A stretch of DNA of 29,228 nucleotides from CAYHEQ01 sp964355795 (GCA_964355795.1 CAYHEQ010000006.1:1-29228), one strand, 5' to 3'. Counted from the first letter of the stretch, positions 11,023 through 18,720 are shown. The notes: a model not told the origin generated them from the letters alone. Numbers and translations: made by a program.

Positions 11023-13912
11023 TTCAGAAAATGACAATAAGACAAACCTAGGAGGCATTGGTGATAATGGTTTGGATAGGGATCCGCAAGTGACCGCAGA
11101 TACTTTTGCTATTCCGCGAGCGGAAGAGGACGGAGTTGATGTTCCCAATGGGCCAGATGTTTCTACCCCGGAGCCAGAGGGCGATTCGGAGCAAAGTATT
11201 AGTCCAGAACAAGAAAAAATTAATTTTATCGCCCAACTCACCGAGCAAGTCAGGACCAATGAAGAAGAGAGAATGGAGGCAAGATACGGCAGGAATCGTT
11301 TGGGCAAGGCGCGGAGATGGTTTGCCACTACCACGCAAGGGAAGTGGACCAAAGTAAGGCTGAAGGTAGTCGGTGGTTCAGCGGCCATGATCGCCGCCAC
11401 CATAACGGGTGGTGGAGCGATGCTAGTGGTCGCTCCTATTATGTATAGTCTTGGCATGAAGACTACTATTGACGCTGTCATAGAGGGTGTCCAAGAAATG
11501 GCGAAGGGTGGCAAGAGGAGAGAGGCCATGGAGAGATCCAAGGGAGAAATGTTCGGCGCTCTAGCGGAAATGAGGCGACGAGCAGAGCAAGAGGGCGAAG
11601 GATTTCGAGCCGATGATATTGAAAGAGCCGTGAAGGCTGTGGCCGATCGCGAACAAGCCATTATCGCTCGGGAGACAGCTGATATCGGACAGGAAAGGCG
11701 GGAGTCTCTCATTCGCAATATCGCCAGCACGGTGGCGACAGCCGGGGTGACCATTTGGTTTGGGGTACCGGTGGGAGTACAAGATTTTGACCAAGTGAAA
11801 AGCGCTACCGAATATACCAAGATGGGGATTACCGGAGTGGATGCGGGGGCGCATCAGGTGAGAGTGCCCGTCACGGACATCTTTCATCGGCAAAAAGAAT
11901 TTTTTAATTTCATTTACAAAATGGGCGAGAAGCCTGCGGCTGGAGCCATTTCTCATCTGGGAGGCCTTTATCAGAGCCACAGTGCTTTGGTGGGGCATTT
12001 GCCAGACGCGGCTATTCTCATAAGCAAGACTAGACAAGGCATTGATCTGGCTTACGCTGGTCTGGCGAGCGCCATCGCCTTTAGCGGTTGGATGCAAAAA
12101 CGCAATAGGTATAATCCCACTGACGCGCCAAAGATCCAAACTTTCAGCGAGGATCCGAATTCTCGTTTGAAAGTGGGAATAGACGGGATTCGTCGCCGAG
12201 AAGAAGAGGGTGGGGTGACAGGAGGAAGCGACATTTCTCCTCCGCCAGCCGGTGATGGCGGTCCCAAGGGTCCGTCCAAAGGTCCCAAGGGTCCGGATAC
12301 TATTCTTGACCCCCAAAAACCAGGCCCAGAAGGAGTGGGGGTGGTGGCAGGTGCGGAAAGTGAAGCGGATGACAAGGAAAAGGATCTAGCCAAAAAAGAA
12401 GCTAACGCTGTGCTGATTATTATGGAGGAAATCGATGATGATCCGCTTGCAGTAGCTAATATTGTGCGGGTATCTATTGGAGAATTTCGGGGCGACAAAA
12501 ATATTTTGCTAAAGGAGATTTTGAGCTCGCCTCGCCTCGATCCTTTCAGCCAAGAAACCAAGGATGCGATAAAAGGCTTTTTGGACGAAAAGGCAGAGTC
12601 GGTTCGGGTGGACAGGGAAGGCGAGACAGAGGACAGAGAAACGCCGGCGCCAATGGAGCAAAGAGAAAAGGAGGAAGAAACAAAGAAAGTAGCGCGAGAG
12701 CTAGTATCTAAATTGCAGGATAATTTCCGTAGCAAATCGACAGAAATAGCTGAATTTTATCGCGCTATTTTTCAAAAAGCGGTCGCTGGCGATTTGGATT
12801 ACGAACTTTTGAATAAAGAATTAGATCCTGATGTGAGTGGGTCGATCGTTCAGACGGCAAAATTGAACAGCAACGCTCTGGCATTTTTGAAATGGGTAAA
12901 AAAAGAAAACAAAAGATTGTCAAAAAATGAATTAATGGACGGAGTAGGGCAAGCAATAGATCCTGACCCAGTAGCCGATAGTATCGTCGAAATGGCTCAA
13001 TCGGCGAACTTCAAAACAGACGAAGGGAGGCTAAACTTACAAAATGAAATCATAGATAGGCTAGAGGCGGAACGAAAAATGGGGATAAGGGTTCTGGATG
13101 TTTTGAATCAATTCAATAGTGGTAGAAAAAATGACACGACAGGGGAGTACGACTACAGGGGAAGACTGGGGGATTTCTCACAGATTTTCAACAAAGAAGC
13201 ATGGAAAATGAAAGCTTTTAGAGATGTTTTACGAAAAGCGCGCGAGGAAATCAAAGAAAAAATCCAGCGAGAAAAAAAGCAAAGAGCCGAAGGAGAGGCC
13301 GTGGAGACCGAGGCGGAAAAGGTTCTAGCTCCAGAATTTGCTTCTGATTCGGAGATAGCGAAGGCTCCGCTACCAGTCGCTGATGTGGGGGTTGCTCCCG
13401 CTAATCCAGAGGTAATAGTGGCTCCGGAAGTGCCAGTCCCAGTTCCGGAGGTAGTTCCTCCAGAAGCGCCAGTGGGAGAGGTTGTTCCGGAGGTTGCTCC
13501 AGCGTCGGCACAAGTAGCGATAGACGAGGGAGATGCGACACCCTTAGTGGAGAGATTGGCGAATGGCGTCAAGAGAGATCAGGAGCAAGACAAAAAGATA
13601 GAAGAAGCGACCCAGATGCTGGAGAAAAAGCAAAAGGATATCCTGAATCTTGTAGGAAGACTGATATCCTTCAGCTCTGAAGACACGCTCCGAAACATCG
13701 AGGCTATTGCCGAAGAGATAATCAAAGCATTGCAAGAGCTTAAAGATATGAACGGGGAGCTGAAAGAGCTTTTTGAGGTCTTTGCTGACGATATGAATCC
13801 TGATAGCGGTAATTCATCGGGGGAGGTTAGTCGGCTCAATGATGAGAACAAAAATATTTTGAGACAAGCCATGGCCAAGGCCAGAAATGACCGGCCGGAT
13901 CTCTTTGTCTAA
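11015..13912 (+). CDS. Large 965-aa membrane-associated protein of unknown function
   Basis: No family is recognised. The N-terminus (1-95) is acidic and probably disordered. Hydrophobic or glycine-alanine segments at about 116-145, 232-254 and 344-359 may be membrane helices. A Gly/Pro-rich linker (about 395-435) leads to helical regions. A Pro/Val/Glu linker near 785-830 (PEVPVPVPEVVPPEAP) precedes a C-terminal coiled coil. I find no cysteine in the whole protein. Codon use resembles the neighbours. The start overlaps the DUF5663-like gene by 8 nt and has no good Shine-Dalgarno of its own, so expression is likely coupled. It could be a surface or scaffold protein; that is a guess. Confidence 0.85.
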   Translation: MADSENDNKTNLGGIGDNGLDRDPQVTADTFAIPRAEEDGVDVPNGPDVSTPEPEGDSEQSISPEQEKINFIAQLTEQVRTNEEERMEARYGRNRLGKARRWFATTTQGKWTKVRLKVVGGSAAMIAATITGGGAMLVVAPIMYSLGMKTTIDAVIEGVQEMAKGGKRREAMERSKGEMFGALAEMRRRAEQEGEGFRADDIERAVKAVADREQAIIARETADIGQERRESLIRNIASTVATAGVTIWFGVPVGVQDFDQVKSATEYTKMGITGVDAGAHQVRVPVTDIFHRQKEFFNFIYKMGEKPAAGAISHLGGLYQSHSALVGHLPDAAILISKTRQGIDLAYAGLASAIAFSGWMQKRNRYNPTDAPKIQTFSEDPNSRLKVGIDGIRRREEEGGVTGGSDISPPPAGDGGPKGPSKGPKGPDTILDPQKPGPEGVGVVAGAESEADDKEKDLAKKEANAVLIIMEEIDDDPLAVANIVRVSIGEFRGDKNILLKEILSSPRLDPFSQETKDAIKGFLDEKAESVRVDREGETEDRETPAPMEQREKEEETKKVARELVSKLQDNFRSKSTEIAEFYRAIFQKAVAGDLDYELLNKELDPDVSGSIVQTAKLNSNALAFLKWVKKENKRLSKNELMDGVGQAIDPDPVADSIVEMAQSANFKTDEGRLNLQNEIIDRLEAERKMGIRVLDVLNQFNSGRKNDTTGEYDYRGRLGDFSQIFNKEAWKMKAFRDVLRKAREEIKEKIQREKKQRAEGEAVETEAEKVLAPEFASDSEIAKAPLPVADVGVAPANPEVIVAPEVPVPVPEVVPPEAPVGEVVPEVAPASAQVAIDEGDATPLVERLANGVKRDQEQDKKIEEATQMLEKKQKDILNLVGRLISFSSEDTLRNIEAIAEEIIKALQELKDMNGELKELFEVFADDMNPDSGNSSGEVSRLNDENKNILRQAMAKARNDRPDLFV

Positions 13913-13921
13913 ACAAAAGAT

Positions 13922-14001
13922 GTAGAGGCAATTCCCTCCAAAGGCGGGCAGGCATGAATTGCCTCTACGAGTTATACAGACACAACATGTCGTGTCTCTA
14001 C
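13922..14001. repeat. Palindromic repeats between the 965-aa and 80-aa genes
   Basis: GTAGAGGCAATTC (13922-13934) pairs with its complement at 13956-13968. It is followed by a GTAGAGACACG-family palindrome (13978-14001) with centre ACATGT. The TAG stop of the minus-strand gene lies in the second palindrome. It may serve as a convergent terminator. Confidence 0.75.
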
Positions 14002-14240
14002 TGAATTTTTTCCACCGTATTAGAGGAGGTGGCGTCGCCCGGGAGATCTTCTGGGGCGATGTTGTTGCCAGTATCTTCCTTGGTTTCTGTTTCCGTTGAA
14101 TCGTTTTGCTCTGAAATATTGTCAAAAATATTTGACGCGGGTTGAACCGGGCCTTTTTTTTCTGTCCCAAAACGCGCCAGCAGGAGGATGACGATGGTGG
14201 CCAGAAGAATGAGACCGATGTAGAGGAAATTTTTTTTCAT
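13998..14240 (-). CDS. Small single-pass membrane protein with acidic tail
   Basis: The 80-aa protein starts MKKNFLYIGLILLATIVILLLARF, a single N-terminal membrane helix (about 5-23). A Ser/Thr/Glu/Asp-rich tail of about 55 residues follows, which is probably disordered and outside the cell. There is no lipobox. The frame is open further upstream, but a possible promoter (TTGCCG, 17 nt, TACACT) ends 6 nt before the Met at 14240, so I prefer this start and a leaderless mRNA. Function unknown. Stop codon and first repeat unit coincide. Confidence 0.65.
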   Translation of the reverse strand: MKKNFLYIGLILLATIVILLLARFGTEKKGPVQPASNIFDNISEQNDSTETETKEDTGNNIAPEDLPGDATSSNTVEKIQ

Positions 14241-14335
14241 ATAAGTAGTGTAGGCGAGGATTACCTTTTCGGCAATAACTAGTTTGGAGAAAATAGGTTT
14301 TTGAGATAAAATAGAATAAACTTCACAAAACACTC

Positions 14336-14459
14336 GCCTACCTTGCTACGCAAAGCGTTGCGGGCAGGCAAACTACACAAACTACACAAACAAAGGAATA
14401 AAATTGTGCCAATAAAATTCATTCGAGTAATTCGAGTTAATTAGAGTAATTAGCGTAGA
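14336..14459 (+). repeat. obg leader: hairpin and nonamer array
   Basis: An imperfect hairpin (GCCTACCTTGCTACGC with its partner ending at 14369) is followed by AAACTACAC units, then ATTCGAGTA/ATTAGCGTA nonamers that end 2 nt before the obg ATG. It has the same build as the rpsB leader. No Shine-Dalgarno is present. Confidence 0.6.
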
Positions 14460-15734
14460 ATGTTTTACGATCGATCCACAATTTATATTAAAGCGGGGAA
14501 TGGCGGTAATGGCATCGTCACTTTTCGGCATAGCAAAGAAGCGGCCAGAGGCGGACCCGACGGGGGCGATGGTGGCAAGGGCGGTTCCATTTACTTTGAA
14601 GCGTCCGACAGAGAGAATACTCTGCTAGATTTTGTGCGCCAAAAAGAATTCAAAGCCACCGATGGAGAAATGGGCGGGAGCGCGCGATGTCATGGCAAAA
14701 ATGGCGAAGAGATGGTTCTCTCGGTGCCTGTCGGCACGATTATTTACAAAATATCTCCTGACGGCAAAAAGCAATTATTAGCCGATTTGGTCAAAAAGGG
14801 CGAGAGAGTCCTCGCAGCCAGAGGGGGTCGGGGCGGATTTGGTAACGCGCATTTCACTTCTTCTACTCGGCAGACGCCCAAATTCGCCGAATTTGGTTCC
14901 CCGGGCGACGAGGCGGATTTGGCTCTGGAGCTTCGGCTTGTGGCCGATGTAGCTTTGGTGGGCTTTCCTTCCGCCGGTAAATCAACTCTGATTTCCCGCG
15001 TCACTTCGGCAAGGCCCAAAATAGCCGATTATCCTTTCACCACTTTGACTCCCAACTTGGGGGTTATCGTTCGCGGGCGTTCACGATTGGTCATCGCTGA
15101 TATTCCGGGACTGATTGAGGGCGCGTCAGAAGGCAAAGGGCTGGGGCATGAATTTCTTCGTCATATTCAGAGAACAAGGATGGTGGTGCATTTAATTGAC
15201 GCGACTAGTGATGATTGGGTGGCTAATTACAAGACTATCAGAAAGGAGCTGGAAAAATTTGATAAAAAACTTTCTAAAGAAAAGGAAATTGTCGCCATCA
15301 ACAAGATAGACCTTGTTGATATGGCCGATTGCAAATTGCGAATCGCAGATTTGAAGAAAAAAGCAAAATTAAAAAAAATATATTTAATATCGGCGCTCAC
15401 TGGTAAAAATCTCGATAATCTCTTTGACGATGTTTTTCACGATATCCAATATATCAAAGCGCCGGAGATTGAGATTGACCACAAGAAAGTTTTCACTTTT
15501 GACGATGTAGACCCGAGAGTTTTTGAGATTAAGAAAGTGACTACTGGTTTTCGCGTTTATTGTAAAAAACTGGACGAAATGGCTCTCCGCACCAATTTTT
15601 CCAATTGGCAAGCGACGGCGAGATTCACCGATATTATGAAGAAATTGGGCGTCGTCAAGGCGATGGAGAAGCAGGGGCTAAAAGATGGAGATCTGATATG
15701 GGTGGGGGAGAAAGCGGTGGAGTGGGAGGGATAA
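14460..15734 (+). CDS. obg: GTPase Obg (CgtA), ribosome assembly factor
   Basis: Obg acts in late 50S assembly and stress responses. The 424-aa protein has the glycine-rich Obg fold (1-158), a G domain (from about 160) with G1 GFPSAGKS (168-175), G3 DIPG (214-217), G4 NKID (281-284) and G5 SAL (311-313), and a C-terminal OCT domain (about 350-424). Next to G4, residues 291-298 (CKLRIADL) are encoded by a heptamer array of the spacer type, in a surface region that varies. The start matches the family; the leader lacks a Shine-Dalgarno. Confidence 0.97.
   Translation: MFYDRSTIYIKAGNGGNGIVTFRHSKEAARGGPDGGDGGKGGSIYFEASDRENTLLDFVRQKEFKATDGEMGGSARCHGKNGEEMVLSVPVGTIIYKISPDGKKQLLADLVKKGERVLAARGGRGGFGNAHFTSSTRQTPKFAEFGSPGDEADLALELRLVADVALVGFPSAGKSTLISRVTSARPKIADYPFTTLTPNLGVIVRGRSRLVIADIPGLIEGASEGKGLGHEFLRHIQRTRMVVHLIDATSDDWVANYKTIRKELEKFDKKLSKEKEIVAINKIDLVDMADCKLRIADLKKKAKLKKIYLISALTGKNLDNLFDDVFHDIQYIKAPEIEIDHKKVFTFDDVDPRVFEIKKVTTGFRVYCKKLDEMALRTNFSNWQATARFTDIMKKLGVVKAMEKQGLKDGDLIWVGEKAVEWEG
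15328..15355. repeat. Heptamer array inside obg
   Basis: Four 7-nt units (ATTGCAA, ATTGCGA, ATCGCAG, ATTTGAA) encode the CKLRIADL segment of Obg. ATCGCAG units also form the spacer directly after obg. Confidence 0.7.
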
Positions 15735-15737
15735 ATG

Positions 15738-15765
15738 ATCGCAGATCGCAGATTGAGGATCATGT
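15738..15765. repeat. Heptamer array after obg
   Basis: Four units (ATCGCAG twice, ATTGAGG, ATCATGT) start 4 nt after the obg stop. The ends (ATGATC..GATCAT) can pair. Confidence 0.65.
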
Positions 15766-15798
15766 GAAATAAATCTGGGGTTACGAATACCTAGGGGA

Positions 15799-15826
15799 TT
15801 GTAATAATTATTGAGCACGATATAAT
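15799..15826 (+). promoter_or_regulatory. Promoter of hicBA, leaderless
   Basis: TTGTAA (15799-15804), 16 nt, TATAAT (15821-15826). The hicB ATG follows 6 nt later, so transcription should begin at about the start codon. Confidence 0.7.
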
Positions 15827-15832
15827 ACAAAT

Positions 15833-16108
15833 ATGGAAAAAGACCTCAATTCTTTACTCAGCTTAGTTTTGTTGAAAGAGGGTAAGCGCTATGTTGCTTA
15901 TTTTCCGGCCTTGGATTTGTCTACTTCTGGCAATACGGCGGTGGAGGCGAAAAAGCGAGCGGTGGAAGCGGCGAGAATCTTTTTTCAAGAAATAGAGGAG
16001 AAGGGAACGGCGAAAGAAATCTTATCCGAACTAGGTTGGGAAAGAAAGCAAAAAATATGGCGCGAGCCTGTTATTAAACATGATTCGGTGAGAGTAGCAG
16101 TAGCTTAA
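15833..16108 (+). CDS. hicB: HicB-family antitoxin
   Basis: The 91-aa protein has the HicB partial RNase-H-like fold: a first strand pair (LVLLKEGKRYVAYFPAL), the conserved TSGNTAVEAKKRAVEAARIFF helix and a short C-terminal tail. No separate DNA-binding domain is evident. It would bind and neutralise HicA and often represses its own promoter. It precedes hicA by 9 nt (antitoxin first). The mRNA looks leaderless. Confidence 0.88.
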   Translation: MEKDLNSLLSLVLLKEGKRYVAYFPALDLSTSGNTAVEAKKRAVEAARIFFQEIEEKGTAKEILSELGWERKQKIWREPVIKHDSVRVAVA

Positions 16109-16117
16109 AGTCCAATT

Positions 16118-16348
16118 ATGCCTCGCATCACGCCGATTCATTGGAAGAAATTTGAGAAATTTCTTTTGGCTAGTGGTTGTCTTTTCGAGCGAGAGGAGGG
16201 CGACCACCGTATTTATTGGCGCAAGGATTTATCGCGACCGGTAGTTATCCCGCGGGATAAAGAGCTACCGGTTTTTATTATTCGTAATAATCTTCGCTTG
16301 CTAGGCGTTTCTCATCAAGAGTATTTGCAATATCTGCGGAACAAATGA
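16118..16348 (+). CDS. hicA: HicA-family mRNA interferase toxin
   Basis: The 76-aa double-stranded-RNA-binding-fold protein has the HicA pattern: HWKKFEKFLLASGCLFEREEGDHRIYW, with the catalytic His30 in GDHRIYW. The VVIPRDKELPVFIIRNNLRLLGVSHQEYLQYL tail is typical. HicA cleaves mRNA on the ribosome or free and is inhibited by HicB. It is intact, with its key histidine. The nested element D begins 17 nt after its stop. Confidence 0.9.
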   Translation: MPRITPIHWKKFEKFLLASGCLFEREEGDHRIYWRKDLSRPVVIPRDKELPVFIIRNNLRLLGVSHQEYLQYLRNK

Positions 16349-16365
16349 CTCATAAACCAAAAACC

Positions 16366-16558
16366 TATGAGTGTTGCTTAACTTTTACCTTATTATATAT
16401 ATTTCACACCAGACATTCACCGCCAAGATGTCCGACATCAAAGGATGCCCAGATGTCGGACATCAGAATACGCATCGACTGATAGAAATAACCTGTTATT
16501 GTACGGTAAGGAAGGTAATTTATTTCATTTTATAAAGCAAAGTTAAGCAACACTCATA
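16366..16558. repeat. Nested inverted-repeat element D
   Basis: The outer arms are a perfect 20-bp inverted repeat (16366-16385 with 16539-16558) containing GTGTTGCTTAACTTT. The inner arms GATGTCCGACATC (16427-16439) and GATGTCGGACATC (16452-16464) are perfect mutual complements around 12 nt, and each is a palindrome with an odd centre. The inner sequence differs from A-C, but the plan is the same. The right outer arm ends 7 nt before the next start codon. Confidence 0.85.
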
Positions 16559-16565
16559 AAATATT

Positions 16566-17024
16566 ATGCGCGATAATCAATGGCTTGTAAAAAGATTTCA
16601 AACATTGCGGGAGGCGCACTTTCCTGACATTGTTTTGGTGAATGAAATTATCATTGGTTTCGGTAGAAATAGCAAAACGCGACTCGGTTCGATTGCTTTG
16701 AGACGGAAAGGGAGGGAGAAGCGGAGATTGCTGAAGACGGAAATCAAGAATCTTTCCAAGGAAACGGCAGTCAGTATCATCACTTTGAGTGGGCATTTGC
16801 GGGAAGAAGCAGTGCCGGAGAAAGTTCTTGATGCGGTCATCAGTCACGAATTTTGTCATTATCTTCATGGTTTCAATTCCGTTAGAGAACAAAACTTTGC
16901 GCATCCGCACAAAGGCGGTATAATAGACAAGGAGATGGTCGCGCGAGGGCTGGGGGAGACGTTGCGGCTTCAGAAGAAGTGGCTGAAAGAAGAGTGGAGA
17001 GAATATGTTGGAAAGCTCAAATGA
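16566..17024 (+). CDS. SprT/M48-like zinc metallopeptidase domain protein
   Basis: The 152-aa protein has an HExxH zinc motif in ISHEFCHYLHGFNS (H94, E95, H98). A further HPH (113-115) and a Glu-rich helix could give the third ligand. There is no signal peptide or membrane helix, so it is probably cytoplasmic. A basic stretch (about 46-58) precedes the core. The family is SprT-like or a short M48/YgjP-like peptidase; the substrate is unknown. The start is the first Met, 7 nt after element D, with no Shine-Dalgarno. The TGA stop lies in the first heptamer of the following spacer. Confidence 0.75.
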   Translation: MRDNQWLVKRFQTLREAHFPDIVLVNEIIIGFGRNSKTRLGSIALRRKGREKRRLLKTEIKNLSKETAVSIITLSGHLREEAVPEKVLDAVISHEFCHYLHGFNSVREQNFAHPHKGGIIDKEMVARGLGETLRLQKKWLKEEWREYVGKLK

Positions 17025-17134
17025 CAAAGTTCAAATATCAAACAAAAACCAAAACAAAAATGACAAAAAAAAAGAATAACTTGGGCTTTGACATTTGGAA
17101 TTTATTTGACATTTGGTTTTTGTAATTTGAAACT
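17020..17134. repeat. Heptamer inverted arrays between metallopeptidase and GT2 genes
   Basis: CAAATGA, CAAAGTT, CAAATAT, CAAACAA units (the stop TGA is in the first) are followed by TTTGACA, TTTGGAA, TTTGGTT, TTTGTAA, TTTGAAA units up to 2 nt before the next ATG. The two arrays are roughly complementary and can form one hairpin. Confidence 0.75.
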
Positions 17135-17797
17135 ATGCCCACTATCTCCTGCGTCATCCCAGCTTACAACGAAGAGAAAAATATCAAACCGCTTTTGCAA
17201 GCGGTGAAAGAGAGTGGCTTTTTTGAAGAAATCATCGTCGTCAATGATGGTTCCACGGATAGAACAGCCGAATTCATTCAGCAAGAAGAATTCGGTATTA
17301 TTTTTATTAATTTGCAGGAAAATGTTGGCAAGGCTGGCGCTGTTTGGGAGGGATTTTGTAAGGCTAAAGGCGATATTATTCTAATGCTAGACGCTGATTT
17401 GGTGGGTATTGGGCGACATACTTTCGCTGAATTGGTGCGACCTTTGCTCTCCAAGACGGCTGAAGTTTGTGTGGGTGTTATCAATAGTGGCGGGCATATG
17501 CCTTGGATTGATTTTTTTCAAAAAAGGTTGCATATGCTCTCGGGGCAACAAGCCTTTTGGAGGCATTTGGTGGCCGATGCCGAGCACATCAAGGACAAGA
17601 GATTCGGGCTCGAGACTTATCTGCGCGATCATTTTCGCTCCAAGGGGGTGAGAATTGAGACTATTAAGCTTGCCGGGATTACGCATCTCTTGAAAGAACA
17701 AAAAATGGGTCTGGCCAAGGGATTTGTCAAAAGAATCAAGATGTTCAAAGAAATAGCCGTGTCTATTATTCTCTTACTTTTTGGGAGTAATAAATAG
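17135..17797 (+). CDS. Family 2 glycosyltransferase
   Basis: The 220-aa GT-A fold protein starts ISCVIPAYNEEKNI, has VVNDGSTD at about 35-42 for nucleotide binding and the metal-binding DAD at 86-88 (LMLDADLVG). It is shorter than most and has no clear C-terminal membrane helices beyond a mildly hydrophobic end (VSIILLLFGS). It may transfer a sugar to a lipid carrier or surface glycan; the donor and acceptor cannot be read from sequence. The stop TAG opens a heptamer array. Confidence 0.88.
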   Translation: MPTISCVIPAYNEEKNIKPLLQAVKESGFFEEIIVVNDGSTDRTAEFIQQEEFGIIFINLQENVGKAGAVWEGFCKAKGDIILMLDADLVGIGRHTFAELVRPLLSKTAEVCVGVINSGGHMPWIDFFQKRLHMLSGQQAFWRHLVADAEHIKDKRFGLETYLRDHFRSKGVRIETIKLAGITHLLKEQKMGLAKGFVKRIKMFKEIAVSIILLLFGSNK

Positions 17798-17838
17798 GTA
17801 AATAGTTTTTAGTTGTTAGTGACTAGGGGATAGTGAAA
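17795..17838. repeat. TAG heptamer array at the GT2 stop
   Basis: After the stop triplet, units TAGTTTT, TAGTTGT, TAGTGAC, TAGGGGA, TAGTGAA follow with a 7-nt period. They mirror the array that starts at the stop of the convergent gene (17888-17927, read on the minus strand). Confidence 0.8.
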
Positions 17839-17852
17839 TAAAAATTTCCAAT

Positions 17853-17880
17853 AAAAAAGCACGATTTTCCGTGCTTTTTT
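17853..17880. terminator. Bidirectional terminator between convergent genes
   Basis: GCACG (17859-17863) and CGTGC (17870-17874) with flanking A6 and T6 make a two-way terminator. It sits at the tip of the larger hairpin formed by the two TAG heptamer arrays. Confidence 0.9.
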
Positions 17881-17887
17881 ATTTCCA

Positions 17888-17927
17888 TAAGCTAAAAACT
17901 AACCACTGGAAACTAAAAACTATTCTA
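17888..17927. repeat. TAG heptamer array at the stop of the lysine-rich gene
   Basis: On the minus strand the stop TAG (17927-17925) is followed by TAGTTTT, TAGTTTC, CAGTGGT, TAGTTTT and TAGCTTA. Confidence 0.75.
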
Positions 17928-18407
17928 AACCTTTGTTATACTAAAAACTTTGTCGCCTTGGCGGACTTTTTTCTTGACTTTGACGCCGACTTGCTTTTTC
18001 CCCTTAGCTACGTTGATTGGTTTGCCATACTCTTGCATAGAAGAGAGCGTATCATCAAAATCAGTGGTATTGCCAGAGAAATAAAGTATTTCGCCGACAG
18101 CTACTTGTTGCCCTTTGTGAATCTCAATGACGCCAACCTTGATTTTCCCGTAATAATGAACGATAGCGCCAACGGGTTTTTCCTTGCTTAAATTGATGGC
18201 TTGGCCACGAATGACCTTGATTTTGTCACTAGAAATCTTCACCGCTTTTTTCTTTGAAGTTTTCTTCGCTGGCTTCTTTTTCGCCACGCTCTTTTGGGCA
18301 ACTTTCTTGACTGGCTTCTTTTTCACCGCTTTTTTCTTCACGGTTTTCTTCTTGGTGGTCACTTTCTTCTTTCCGCCTCCTCGGCGGACAGGCTTTTTGA
18401 CTGGCAT
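17925..18407 (-). CDS. Histone H1-like lysine-rich tail fused to an EF-Tu domain-2-like barrel
   Basis: Residues 1-62 are a Lys/Ala/Val/Pro repeat (KKKAVKKKPVKK) like histone H1 or HU tails. Residues about 75-160 resemble the small elongation-factor-like beta-barrel protein seen alone in many bacteria: KPVGAIVHYYGKIKVGVIEI, then GEILYFSGNTTDFDDTLSSMQ and VGVKVKKKVRQGDKVFSI. A nucleic-acid or ribosome-associated role is likely but unproven. The start follows a G-rich stretch (GGGGG) 5 nt upstream. It is convergent with GT2 and divergent from rpoB. Confidence 0.75.
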   Translation of the reverse strand: MPVKKPVRRGGGKKKVTTKKKTVKKKAVKKKPVKKVAQKSVAKKKPAKKTSKKKAVKISSDKIKVIRGQAINLSKEKPVGAIVHYYGKIKVGVIEIHKGQQVAVGEILYFSGNTTDFDDTLSSMQEYGKPINVAKGKKQVGVKVKKKVRQGDKVFSITKV

Positions 18408-18460
18408 GAGACCCCCTTTTTGGATTAGTGATAAAATTAGTTATCAGTTCGCAGTTTTGC

Positions 18461-18612
18461 GAGCGTTGTTTATGCTTTTGAAAGAAGTTTAGTGGCTGGA
18501 TGACTCTTTCCTCTGGCAAAAGACCTTCTTCCTGATCCGAGGTTCAACCTCTGAGCATCCTTTGAGGTTGAACCTCTTGTCAGAGACATTACTTAAAGCA
18601 TAAACAACGCTC
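18461..18612. repeat. Nested inverted-repeat element C
   Basis: Outer arms of 18 bp (18461-18478, GAGCGTTGTTTATGCTTT, with 18595-18612) are perfect. A middle stem CTCTGGCAA (18511-18519) pairs with TTGTCAGAG (18577-18585). The inner arms GAGGTTCAACCTC (18539-18551) and GAGGTTGAACCTC (18564-18576) are perfect complements and individually palindromic. Weaker pairing extends outside (TTATCAGTT 18441-18449 with AACTGATAA downstream). It lies in the divergent gap before rpoB; the rest of that gap (to 18720) holds nothing else that I recognise. Confidence 0.88.
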
Positions 18613-18720
18613 TGATTTCTTACAAATAACTGATAATTGAGAACTAACTATTACCTCAATTATACTACTGGTTTGGCGGGTAACAATAGGCAATAGAGCC
18701 TACCCTGTTGAAAACCCCTA

